From Adiantum capillus-veneris (taxonomy: Eukaryota; Streptophyta; Polypodiopsida; Polypodiales; Pteridaceae): 64,000 nt of DNA. The notes beneath the pieces were generated by a model that was not told the DNA's origin, searched no databases, and saw only the letters and a list, made by a program, of their open reading frames with translations. The stretch covers positions 70,601,872 to 70,665,871 of the forward strand of contig CM043953.1 of assembly GCA_014529385.2 (NCBI GenBank). Reading direction: 5' to 3'. Shown piece after piece: positions 51,220-60,855 of this stretch; the stretch's first letter is position 1, and the number at the start of each line of letters is the position of its first letter. A program made the position numbers and the translations under genes.

Positions 51220-52492
51220 TGTTGCTAATTGGACTATTTTCTTATTTTTAATGATTTTTTTTTAAAGGATATTTTATTGTGTGCACTAAGAACTGTTAAA
51301 AGATTGTAGCTATAGGAACTGCCATCAAGAACGGACAACTCTGATGTGTCATTTGATGGGTGACGGTAAACATCGCGAAGGAGTTTCTGTAAGTTCGGTG
51401 GAAAGAGCAGGGTTACGAGTGCCCCTGATGCGTCACATGATGGGTGACGTGTGCATCAGTAAGGGGGCATCCCGTAGGCTAAGGAGGAAATCGGAACAGA
51501 GTAAGAAAATACGCGTAAGAACTCAAGCACAAGAATAAAGATGGGTTCAATGAAGCTTTTTACGAAAAACAGCAACATTCGCGGGAGGACAAGATATTTT
51601 CCCGCGAGGATTCTGTGTCTGCATTGCATCTGTGCCGTGTTCTGCACCGCATCCGGGGACGCCTGGAATGTGTTCGTGTAGCATTATTTTCACTAACTCG
51701 GTGAGTTTTTAAAGTTTGAACAGGTTCACACTTTATTTTATTAAGTGGCCGGCCACTTTTAAGTGACCAGCCCTATTATAATAAAATAAAGCAAGGCTCT
51801 TCTTTAAAGAAAGCCAGCGCTAAAAAGCTACAGAGGGGGGGGGGCCTGATTCAGCGATCCCTCTCTCTCCTCTCTCTAGGGGTGCCAAGTTCTGCTTTTT
51901 CGGCTTCTATTCTCTCCGGGTGCAAGGGCCTATAAAAGGGCAGCTAGCGTTCTAGTTTTGAACACGCCAGAAGCAGCAGAAGAAGCTAGCACTGGGATTC
52001 TGGAGCAAGGGTTGGCGATGGAAATTGCAAGTGTTCGTGTGACGACTGAGTACGGAGGTCGCTTTTCCGAGCAAGGAGCGGCAGGTATAAGGTGTTGATA
52101 CGCATTGAGAATTGTTGCTTTGTGTGGTTTGTTTTGCAGGAATCTCCTGTCTTATGGGAAAGCCCCTCACGGGAAGTACGGCTTCACGCCTATATCCCTT
52201 ACGGGAAAGTACGGCTTCGCACCTAAGTCCCTTACGGGAAGGAACGGCCTTGTGCCCAAACCCTTTACGAGAAAGCACGACCTTCGGGTCTAAGATTACA
52301 GAACGGAGGGGTTTCCTCGGGTTCTCGTGCTTGTATAAGAATTCTCCCTGAATAAAGAATACTCTTAACGGGGGGGGACCAACCCATCTTCTGGTCCCCA
52401 ATACTGTGTCGGTCTTCTCCCTTCTCTCATGTTTGCAAAGTATTATATTTTTCAGATTTCTAAGTGCTCGTGTACGCTCCCGTTTTGTGACA
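51220..52492 (+). repeat. G2 3' LTR
   Basis: A 1273-bp direct repeat of the 5' LTR without the MITE. It holds a TATAAAAG box at 51931-51938 and AATAAA at 52351-52356. Confidence 0.95.
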
Positions 52493-52497
52493 ATCAC

Positions 52498-52773
52498 TAT
52501 CATCCTGCTGGTAAAAGATAGCTCCAATTGTGGCGCAGGGCCCGTGAGGGTGGACCAAGCAGCTGCACCCCAAGTGTATTGTCGCGCTGTGGAAAGAGCT
52601 AGCATCAGCCGAAGAACCCGAAGCCAAACCTGTTGTGCCATGGGACAATCCCACAGACAGTGCCGCTGTCTCTCCAAAGGATGGGCACAAGCTACACATG
52701 TTGCCGAAAGGCCGCTATGTACTAGCCAGCTCCCCACTGCTGTAGCTCTGTGTGCAACTACCCACTGGAACAA
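52498..52773 (-). pseudogene. LINE A ORF2 zinc-binding region
   Basis: The minus strand reads C-V-A-C-A-H-P-L-E-R-Q-R-H-C-L-W-D-C-P-M-A-Q-Q-V-W, a C-x2-C ... H ... C pattern of the zf-RVT domain found after RT in plant L1 elements. The frame runs into the G2 target site; the rest is at 44085-44450. Upstream it is joined not to RT but to endonuclease-side sequence. Confidence 0.8.
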
Positions 52774-52856
52774 AGTGACTCGTCGTGGCTGTCCGGAATC
52801 CTACAACCTCGCCCAAAAGCCTGACAAGAACTAAGTTGTGAGACACTCCTCCTGCA

Positions 52857-53027
52857 GAGAGAAGGCCAAGCTGTCTAGGGGCCTCACAAAGCCTGAATGT
52901 TGCCAAACATCTGAAGCCTGCTAGGATTACATTGAGGATTACCATTGGGCCTTACCGTTGGGTCCGAGCGAGAGAAGGCCAAGCTGTCTAGGGGCCTCAC
53001 AAAGCCTGAATGTTGCCACACATCCGA
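52857..53027. repeat. 57-bp direct duplication in LINE A
   Basis: GAGAGAAGGCCAAGCTGTC and the following 38 bases (52857-52913) recur at 52970-53027 with few changes. The spacing is 113 bp, close to where RT is missing. Confidence 0.85.
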
Positions 53028-53039
53028 AACCATCAAGGT

Positions 53040-53600
53040 CATACATAGACTCTCCCAAGCTGCCAACTCAGCCCCCTGCATGGTAGCATGGCTACCTCCA
53101 ATCCTGTCAGAGGGGTCCTCCAACATGTTGAAGTCACCCCCAATGAACCATTGGTCTGCATGCGGCAGAGACTCTACAATGTGAGACTAAAACTCTGCAC
53201 GTGCGCTTGCCACATTGAGCGCATAGATGTTCAGCAAGCCCATCAGGCAACCCTGAACCTGCATAGTAATCCACTGAGCCTTGCCAAGCACAATAATACC
53301 TCTGTCCACAATGGCCTGCTACCATAGTCCGCAATAGTCATACATATCTCTCCCTGGATACCACCAGATCCAAATGCAGCTGACCAAAATGTCTCATATC
53401 GACCACGCAAAAGTTGACCACATCGTCTATTGCGGCTCTCACAAAGATGATGCTCCTGCAGCATAAGAAGATCAATCTCTCTGTCCACAAGGCATCCCTA
53501 AAGCTCCTGATGCAATCAACTGTGCTAGCCCTGAAACTGGGGTCCGCCTAATCCCTGCACGTTCCATGAGACAATCTGCATGGGATACGAGAAAGAACTG
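53040..53600 (-). pseudogene. LINE A endonuclease (EEP type)
   Basis: The minus strand reads S-W-N-V-Q-G-L-G-G near 53580, then D-L-L-M-L-Q-E-H-H-L, W-S-A-A-F-G-S-G-G (53488-53243) and G-G-D-F-N-M-L-E-D-P-S-D-R near 53110. These are the N-, E- and D-x-N motifs of the apurinic-type endonuclease that nicks the target for LINE insertion. Stops and frame changes are present. The final S-D-H motif was not found. Confidence 0.82.
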
Positions 53601-53701
53601 ATGCTGCAACAACAGCTAACCGCGCTATCTTCGAGGTTGGCTTGGATGGGGAGTAATCCGGATCCGAGCAACCCCGAGATAGGCGTGACTGCAAAGACTT
53701 T

Positions 53702-55275
53702 TTAGGCCCAAGAAGAGCGTGCCGTGCGCAGGGCAACCTCCTCTGTGCAGGAGTCCTCATGTATGTATACATAGCATGGTGGGCTTTGCGTGTCAGCAAA
53801 GAAGTGTACCACAATGCGTCTACATCCTCCCGTGTTCGGAGGTGTCACTAAGAAGTTGGCCAACAGCCACAAAGTCTGTACCAGATGTGTAACCCCCAAG
53901 TCTCTCTTGTGGTGAGAGAACTCGAGAGCCTGGGCCTGCAGCCAACATATCACTGAGTCCAAAGTCCACTCACATTGGTCCCTGCCACATAAGAAAAAAG
54001 AGAAGCCAATCGCAGTGTTCAGGGCCTCTATCCCTCTAGCTGCAAGGAACAGTACATGAACTCTGAAACAAGCCGCCTCAAAGTTTGGTGAAGGGTCGCC
54101 GAGAAATCGTGAAAAATCGTAGGCAAAGAAGTCCCACCTACGACGGATGTCGAAGCTGGTCAATCCACGAGGAACTGGTGCAAAGGGAGACATCTGCACC
54201 AGAAAGGGAGTCCGCAAGAAAGGTTGTCCCTCTCTCGTCAAGCGACTCGTGGCAAATGCACAGCCAAGAGATCTCCTAGCAGCCGAGGAAGGTCCTACCC
54301 CATGGTGGAAGACTCGAGGGGAGGAGAGGTTGAGGTGGAGGATGGAGCTGGAGCCTCGTCCTGCTAAAGAGGATCGAAACGGTTCCCTGTGGGTATCCAC
54401 TATTGCTGGCCTAGAGCATGGCGACCACCTAGAGGGCCAGGCTCACATGGTGGCCCCTGTCGACGCTAACCACGGACTTGTTGCCAGTCCTCTGCCTGGG
54501 CTCCAGACTTGGAGGATGAACCTGTTTGAGTACCCTGTCTCTCTGTCTGCTGATGCTAGCCAGCCTTAGGAGGCAAGGGCTGAGTCTCAGGTGAAGATCG
54601 GGGCCTCCTGCGTGGACAGACCTTTACGAGATGGCCCATATGTCGAAAAATGAAGCACTAATTCGAGAGGTCCGAATAATCCACACTCTAGCAGAGCCAA
54701 TCACCACTCACCCGAGGTAGTAGAATGACCTTCGGGAGGGTGTGGGTGTCCCGAACCAGTACGCGTACTGTGGATATGTTAGCTGCCTTGGCAGCTACAG
54801 AGGCTATCGTGCAAGGTGTCTCCAGAACAGTCCCAATCTCTGAGCCAATCCTGGACTGTCAAAAATGAGCTCGAACTACTTGAATGGACAGGGGGCTCAT
54901 CACGATGATCTTGGACGCCATCTCAGAGGTCTCAAACTCTATCTGATAGTAACCACGTCCAAGGAGCTGAACATCGAGAATCTTGCCCACCTCTACGAGC
55001 AGGCAAGCCCGGAGGAGTTCACGCACCTCTCCTCTGCTGAGTCTAGTACCGAGAATCCTGCATATAACAGAGCTGGCCTGAAGGCGTGCCACCTCTGTCT
55101 CTAAGCTCGCTTGCTCTGTCGGCGAAAGAGGAAGTCGGACAAGATGGATTCGGTCGAGTCTCTTTGTGGCGGAGCAAAATCCTCCATCTATATCTGCTGC
55201 TACACAAGAGTGGGAGAGTGGAATAAAGGCGAGACCAAACCCTGCTGGAGAGAGCACGCCAAAGCGTATGCACAC
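53702..55275 (-). pseudogene. LINE A ORF1 (nucleic-acid-binding, CCHC)
   Basis: The start (55275-54859) carries a region like the DUF4283 part of plant L1 ORF1, with L-G-T-R-L-S-R-G-E-V-R-E-L-L and Y-Y-Q-I-E-F-E-T-S-E-M-A-S. It is followed by D-W-L-C and a zinc-knuckle relic R-H-M-G-H-L-V-K-V-C near 54640. A 232-codon open frame (54400-53702) follows; it is rich in Ser and Pro at first and has no domain I recognise. The protein would coat LINE RNA. Confidence 0.65.
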
Positions 55276-55524
55276 AATTGGGCGAGCCCGTCAAGCCGAA
55301 CTGGGGGAGAGGACCTCAGCTGCGAGCAACAAGGCGAGCAGTGAGGGGGAGCTGGCAATGGGTGTGGGGGCAACGTACAGCGGACAGCGAACGGGGGAGG
55401 GCTTGCGAGAGGACTGTGAAAAAAAAAGCTGGACAGCGCTGCGCAGAGCTGGGACAGTGCGCAGGTTAGGAGGAGGGGAGCAACGATGGCGAACAGGTAT
55501 CGAGCAGCGAGCAAGTTCATAACG

Positions 55525-55557
55525 CTCGAACAGAAACTTCATAATCATTGAACTTTA

Positions 55558-55594
<37 letters not shown>

Positions 55595-56091
55595 ACACGG
55601 CTCGGCATAGTTCCGTGCCAAAAGGTATTGGCCCCAAAGTCTAGTGTCCCTTTTGATATTTATTTTTCATTAATCATTGCAAAGTACAGATCCCGAGAGA
55701 CCTCTGCTCTCAGACTCTGGGTCCAGATGCTCTACAGAGTGAGGCCCTGGGTTTCCTTTTATTCTTACAAGGGATGTCAAACGCAGAACCCCAAAAGCAA
55801 TTAAACTCAAAAGCAATGAGTCGCAATGACAAATTGGCCCCAAAAACTGACAAAAAGCAACCAAGGCAAAATACGGAATTCCGTACAGCCTTGCCACGTC
55901 AACAGTCAACGTGAAACGCGAAAATCCATACAATCTACCACGTCAACCTGCCAATACGTTTTGGGGGATTCTTGTACTACTGCCAGCCACGTAGCACCCT
56001 ATCGTACAATCTGCCACGTCATCTGCCATACAATTTATGCCACGTCATCACTTCTGTTCGTGGAGTCATGCCACGTCATCAGCTTGTGACA
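55525..56091 (-). repeat. G1b 5' LTR, right fragment
   Basis: Resumes at CGAACAGAAACTTCATAATC, where 43940 left off, and runs to CAGCTTGTGACA. It contains a (GA)n run at about 55560-55590. Confidence 0.88.
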
Positions 56092-56348
56092 GTTGTGCTC
56101 AAGACCGACAATAGGCCTTTATCAGGTGTTGGGCGAGATCGTACCTTTTCTTTCGATTTATTGACAGGAACTTAAGATGGGAGTACTCTCCACCACACCG
56201 GTTTATTCTTTATAGCTCGCAATGTCCCCTTGAGCTTATCTCTCTGACGGACTTAGTCCCATTCCGTTTCTCAACAACTTGTATGTTCCAGAAGTAGGCC
56301 AGTTTTGACGCTCAATGTATGTTTTATACTCAATAAACACCTTGTGTT

Positions 56349-56352
<4 letters not shown>
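56092..56352. other. DNA right of G1b, not recognised
   Basis: A short plus-strand open stretch ends at TAA 56175. If joined to 34931-35117 the frame would stay open across the G1b site. No domain is visible. AATAAA occurs at 56332-56337. Confidence 0.3.

Positions 56353-56422
<70 letters not shown>
56353..56422. repeat. Compound (TG)n(AG)n microsatellite
   Basis: About 21 TG units followed directly by about 14 AG units, the same order as at 28619-28717. Confidence 0.95.
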
Positions 56423-56426
<4 letters not shown>

Positions 56427-56711
56427 AATTTGTTATCCCCTCTTAGAGAACCATATATTGACACTTGACCAAATTATATCAGGAATAAAAGACAGTAGAC
56501 AATAGCTAAAGACAAAATAGACAGAAGACAAATTTCATTATTTTTTGTTGGTACATCCGGTTCTGGTAGGAGAACCATTGAGCTTCAGAACCCATGAAAG
56601 AATAGACCTATACCTGCCACCATCCAACACAAGCAACCAGTTAGAACATGGGCAACCTTGATGGGAAGACAGGTATCCAACTATTCTGCTTGTTATTGTT
56701 GTCCCATAGCA

Positions 56712-57026
56712 TTAAACCCCTTCACTCTCTTTATATGCATTTCGAGGGAGTTTTTTCTTTGCTTCTCTATCAGGCATGATCCGTTTTTTAACGGTATTTT
56801 CTACAATAGGTTTGTTTGATAGACTTTCCTCTACCATATTTTCAACTCGTACACTGCTTGTTTCTGGTTTGATGATGAAGAGTGATTTACATCCTTCAGA
56901 AAAATCACATATGGCGGAGGGACGTGGCTTTTCATTGGATAAGTAGTATCTCTTGCGAGTTTTTGGGCTCGCTTTTTCAAAGGACAGTATATCCCCCATA
57001 GTTTGGCTTCCGATAGAAAGCAACAT
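56712..57026 (-). CDS. Open frame of 104 codons, unknown product
   Basis: A minus-strand ATG at 57026 opens a lysine-, glutamate- and serine-rich protein (K-T-R-K-R-Y-Y-L, V-E-N-M-V-E-E-S-L, E-A-K-K-K-L-P-R) that ends at TAA 56712. It lies in one of the few non-transposon stretches of the window. I recognise no domain and see no clear TATA box or splice pattern. It could be an exon of a host gene or chance. Confidence 0.25.
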   Translation of the reverse strand: MLLSIGSQTMGDILSFEKASPKTRKRYYLSNEKPRPSAICDFSEGCKSLFIIKPETSSVRVENMVEESLSNKPIVENTVKKRIMPDREAKKKLPRNAYKESEGV

Positions 57027-57300
57027 ACCCTAGATTACAATTTCATAAACCAGACCTTGTCTATTAGTGATCTATGCTAATGCTAGCTTCTAACAACAGC
57101 TAGAGAAAACTCGGGCGGAAAGCCACATTTGCATAGTGACTACATGTGAAATTGAAAAATCTACCCTCCAAGTGGATAGAATGAGAGCCTGAGAGGATAA
57201 AAAAGAGAAAGATAGAGAAAGAAAGAGAGATAGATAGAAAATAGTTAGAAACGGAGCTTCATTTTGGGTTTATATAAAGGATACGATATATATTACTTGT

Positions 57301-57577
57301 ATTTTGCCAAAATTTTGGCAAAGTTTCGTTTGTAAGTAGACTCATTTTTCAAAAAATAGACCGGCCTCCCTTTTGTAGGAGCCTGACATGAGGATTTTGT
57401 TTTAAATGATAAATCTAGAACTACCCAACCAAGATGTATGCGGTTTTCAAGAAAAAATTAGAAAGTCTTTTCCTTTTGGCAAAATTTTGCCAGAGTTTTG
57501 TTTGTACTTAGACATGTTTTTCAAAATAACTTGCCCTCCTCTTTGAGGAGCCTCACATGAGGATTTTCTTTTCAAAA
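57301..57577. repeat. Two-copy 174-bp-period repeat with palindromic core
   Basis: TTTTGCCAAAATTTTGGCAAAG...GAGCCTGACATGAGGATTTT (57301-57405) is repeated with changes at 57475-57577. Each copy starts with a GCCAAAATTTTGGC-like palindrome. Confidence 0.75.
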
Positions 57578-57840
57578 AGCCATTTTGAAAACCTTTCCTC
57601 AAAAAACTAAATCAAAAAGCGTAAAGATAACTTCATTTCCAAGAAATTATATCAATCATTGAAATGTAAAACAATCCCTTTTTCTATTTTAAAGACCAAA
57701 TTTTCTTAGTAGTTTGTTTTTCAAACTTAGTGTATAAAAACCAATAAGAAACTATTCCAAACATTGACGGGACATTCTCTCAGTAGACAAGAAGTCTACC
57801 TGAAAGCCCGAGTTTGTCCTTTGTACGTTTTATGTTGAAA

Positions 57841-57920
57841 ACTGCTTCTTGTCTGTTAACCGATGTATGGCTACCAAAAAACTGCTTCTTGTCTGTTAAC
57901 CAATGTATGGCTACCAAAAA
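57841..57920. repeat. 40-bp tandem duplication
   Basis: Two copies (57841-57880 and 57881-57920) differ at one base (CGATG/CAATG). Confidence 0.95.
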
Positions 57921-58141
57921 ACACAAAAGATGCTATTTCATGAGAAGATATTCACATTGTCTGCCCTTTTGAACAATGTTCTCTTTTAAAATTAGTCAAG
58001 TAAGAATTATAATGTGTATCTCCAATCATACATCTTACAAACACCGATATACTAGATGTATGCTCTGAGAATCATTTACATCCTATCATACATTGGTCTA
58101 GATTATGCATTAATTTGTATACATATACTAAGAAGTAGTGT

Positions 58142-58220
58142 CTTTCACATGATGTTACCATAATCATCCACCAAGTACTAGCTTTCACAATGATGTTACC
58201 ATAATCATCCACCAAGTACA
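58142..58220. repeat. 40-bp tandem duplication
   Basis: CTTTCACATGATGTTACC and the following ATAATCATCCACCAAGTAC occur twice in a row. Confidence 0.92.
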
Positions 58221-58613
58221 ATATGTTTATGCAGATCAACCTCATTACATATAGTCGCTTACAAAATCTTTACATTGGTAAAAAAAAAATAGTGTTTTTT
58301 CTTCTCTAGTATGATCAGTCACCAAGTACCACCTTTGTATCACATGTTTATGCATACCCAAGTCATTACATACAATCGATTACCAAGTTTTCAGTTATGG
58401 CTACCAAATATTACTGAAAAATGTAAAAGACTCTTATTACCGTTTGCGTAGTACTATCAATGTTGACACAATCGAATTCTGTGGCTTGTGAGTCCGGATA
58501 ATCACCGGACGACCGTTTGATGGGTTTGTTGCAGCAGTAGGTGTATGATTGTGTGTGTACGTGTACGCGCGCACACGTAGCTTGTGTATGTAAGATCCTG
58601 GCAACGCCTCCTT

Positions 58614-58615
<2 letters not shown>

Positions 58616-58643
<28 letters not shown>
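58616..58643. repeat. (TG)n microsatellite
   Basis: About 14 GT units. Confidence 0.92.
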
Positions 58644-58644
<1 letters not shown>

Positions 58645-59191
58645 ATGAGAATAAACGGTGCTGTAAACAATCGCTATCAAGTGGAGATTATGTGCAGGGT
58701 GTATACCCAGTAATATGATGGCGTTTTTATACCTGCAGCCCACCGCACCTACATGCGGTGTCTTTATTGCTACCTTGTGTACAGAGAATCCGCCAACGGT
58801 TCAACTCCTTATAAAGCATGTTCAAATCGGTGCAGGATACGCTTTTATTTATGTCCACACCTATGTTTAAGCCCCTCACTTGGGTGAAATTAAGTTTAAA
58901 CTTTTTTATTAAAGCCAGAGATAGCAAGAGAGTAAGATAAACAGGAGGGATGTAATCCTACAACCTCTTTTTAGATATTGTTGCTTTAGAATTACTTTTA
59001 CCAATTTCATGCTACGGACCCGTTAGATAGAAAGATAGAAGTAGAAAAAAGACCGAGAGTGAGAACCCATTTTTTAATTAAAAACCATCTTTACCCATCT
59101 TGCTTTGTATAGAGAGATAGGGATTGGGTAAGAGAGAGATCGAGAGGGGGTAAAAAAGAAGAAGGTACGGTTTATCATGCTAATATCCAGG

Positions 59192-59194
<3 letters not shown>

Positions 59195-59242
<48 letters not shown>
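59195..59242. repeat. (AG)n microsatellite
   Basis: About 24 uninterrupted GA units. Confidence 0.95.
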
Positions 59243-59246
<4 letters not shown>

Positions 59247-59467
59247 AAAAGAATGCAATGAGAGAGACCGCACACAAAGGCATGCACAACCACACATACA
59301 AAAGAATACGGTTGCAGGCTACTATGATGAGGACTGCTCATGAATCATAGCCAGAACTGAGGACCTGGCATGTGTAGACTAAGGGCCCTTAAGGGCTCGC
59401 ATGTATGTGGGCAAGGCATGACATGTGTATGTTCAAGAGGTTCATGTGTATGCGACTACCCAGCTGG

Positions 59468-59469
<2 letters not shown>

Positions 59470-59560
<91 letters not shown>
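59470..59560. repeat. Compound (CT)n(CA)n microsatellite
   Basis: About 26 CT units pass directly into about 19 CA units. A C-rich tract with a poly-C run follows at about 59655-59676. Confidence 0.95.
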
Positions 59561-59563
<3 letters not shown>

Positions 59564-59967
59564 TCCCTGCAACCCCGCCTCCCCCTCGCGCTGCCTCTGC
59601 AACCCGCCTCGCCCTCGCGCTGCCTTTACATCCCCCTTCCCCCCTCGTGCTCCACCCCCTACCCCCCCCCCCCCCCCGCCAAGTCCCCTTCCCCCTCGCA
59701 TTTCTCAATTCAGCCCCACCCTCCCTTGGCTCCACTCGTTAAACCACCCCCCCTTCCGCTTCCGCGCAGGTATAGCACAAATTGCATAAATTGGCAGAAT
59801 TGCAGAATTGGCAGAAATTGCATAAAGCGGGCTTTTGGTGTAATTTGTAGGAATTGTAGAAAATGTACGTCATCTATGCTTAATGTGGGAGACCATGTAT
59901 GCATAGCTTGTGCGTGTAGGTCTCTTTCCGCCGCAAAATTTCCTCTCGTTTTTAGCAACGACCAAAC

Positions 59968-60855
59968 ATGAGAAAGCAGAATGATAAGCTCGACCCCTTA
60001 GAAGATGCAGTTTAAAAGTGCAAAGAGGAAATGGTCGAAACCATTAACAAGATCAACCGCCACCTATTAAAAACACTAAAAATGCTCGAAGATCGCGTTT
60101 TGGCCCAGGAAAGCAAGATCACTACAATGGGAGATCGTGTGACGGCCCATGACGAAGAGTTTGCGTCGCTCAAGAAGGAACTCGCTGAGGTACGATCACG
60201 TAACACGCTTGAAGAGGGAGAATTGCAACCCTCTATAATAGAAGAACTCAACACAATCAAAGAGGAAGTGCGACGAGCCATCAAAGAGGGAGAAGAGCAA
60301 CATAAAGAAATGACGACTTCTTAGGTGGACGCTATTATAAAAACTCAACAAAAAGCAAACGAGGTTGAGAAATAGATTGAGGTTGCCAAGAAAGGGAAAA
60401 GCAAGAAAACAACATCCACACCCACCGTTATCAACCTGACACTAGAAGAGGAGCAAAGAAGACGTGTACGCTCTCTACATGTGAGAATTTGCGGCCTTAA
60501 AGACAAAGATAATGTAGACGAAGAGGTAAAAGAACTCATGGCTTTGATGGGGGTTCATGAGCCGATACACTCAAGAGCTTGAAGAGTGGACCACAACAAA
60601 AATGGGAGCAAGGGGGAAACCTCGAAAGAAAGGGCACTCATCCTTCGTTTTTCCTCCATGAAAGCAAAGGAGGACTTTTTGAAGAAGAGACCAACTCTTA
60701 AGAAGACGGGTATCTTTCTCGGGGATGACCTTACTCTCTCACAGGTCGCCCATATGCAAGAGGTAATGCCAGAGATTAGAGAGGCAAGAGAAAAAGGTAA
60801 GATTGCTTTTTACCGAGATGGAAGAGTGGTGATATTGGAGCCACGCTCCACATGA
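59968..60855 (+). pseudogene. LINE C ORF1 (coiled coil plus L1 ORF1p-like C-terminus)
   Basis: The frame of 295 codons starts at ATG 59968 and has four in-frame stops (60013, 60322, 60373, 60580) but no frameshift. Residues 20-110 are charged with a leucine/isoleucine heptad look (K-M-L-E-D-R-V-L-A-Q-E-S-K-I). The C-terminal part reads A-L-I-L-R-F-S-S-M-K-A-K-E-D-F-L, then I-F-L-G-D-D-L-T, E-A-R-E-K-G-K-I-A-F-Y and G-R-V-V-I. This resembles the RRM plus C-terminal domain of L1 ORF1p, which binds the RNA and acts as a chaperone. No CCHC knuckle is present, in contrast to LINE A. Confidence 0.72.

Larger units (their letters stand above)
44456..52492 (+). mobile_element. Ty3/gypsy chromovirus-type element G2, complete
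   Basis: Perfect 5-bp target copies ATCAC flank TGTTGC...GTGACA LTRs. A perfect primer site, gag-pol in order (gag, protease, RT, RNase H, integrase, chromodomain) and a polypurine tract complete it. The whole gag-pol is in one frame apart from four stops and one frameshift near 50990, so it is the youngest-looking Ty3 copy here. The 5' LTR is 1986 bp and the 3' LTR 1273 bp; the 713-bp difference is exactly the MITE plus its 8-bp duplication. It sits inside LINE A. Confidence 0.96.
43941..55524 (-). mobile_element. LINE A (L1-like), split by G2
   Basis: The minus-strand LINE has ORF1 with a zinc knuckle (55275-54600), an EEP endonuclease (about 53590-53040), a zinc-binding C-terminal region (52773-52498 continuing at 44450-44090), and a short T-run at 43944-43951 that is the complement of a poly-A tail. 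The RT is missing. CGAACA of the invaded LTR occurs at both edges (43935-43940 and 55527-55532), as a target duplication would. Element G2 occupies 44456-52492 inside it. Confidence 0.82.
35118..56091 (-). mobile_element. Ty3/gypsy element G1b, hosting nested insertions
   Basis: The 3' LTR (35118-35676), polypurine tract, chromodomain end, gag-in-integrase segment, integrase, RNase H, RT without catalytic motif, protease and gag leader run on the minus strand to a primer site at 43877-43888. The 5' LTR is split: 43890-43940 and 55526-56091. A hAT element (38593-41644) and LINE A with its passengers (43941-55524) are later insertions. Without them the element would be about 6.3 kb. GTTGT occurs at both outer edges (35116-35120 and 56092-56096), offset by three bases from the TG terminus. 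Confidence 0.88.
56423..58615. other. AT-rich DNA with small duplications, no clear gene
   Basis: Apart from the 104-codon frame and the tandem repeats listed separately, no coding domain or RNA gene was seen on either strand. Confidence 0.45.
58644..59967. other. DNA left of LINE C, no gene seen
   Basis: This holds AG, CT/CA and poly-C simple repeats and some AT-rich DNA. The long apparent proteins over 59400-59790 are translations of the CT and CA runs and of C-rich sequence, not genes. Confidence 0.5.

Noticed and set aside
53702-54400. 232-codon minus-strand frame as a host gene
   Set aside because: It lies between the zinc-knuckle relic and the endonuclease of LINE A and is best read as LINE linker sequence.
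59370-59971. Several open frames of 97-188 codons rich in Leu-Ser and Thr-His
   Set aside because: They come from the (CT)n(CA)n repeat and the C-rich tract; no domain is present and all frames are open at once.
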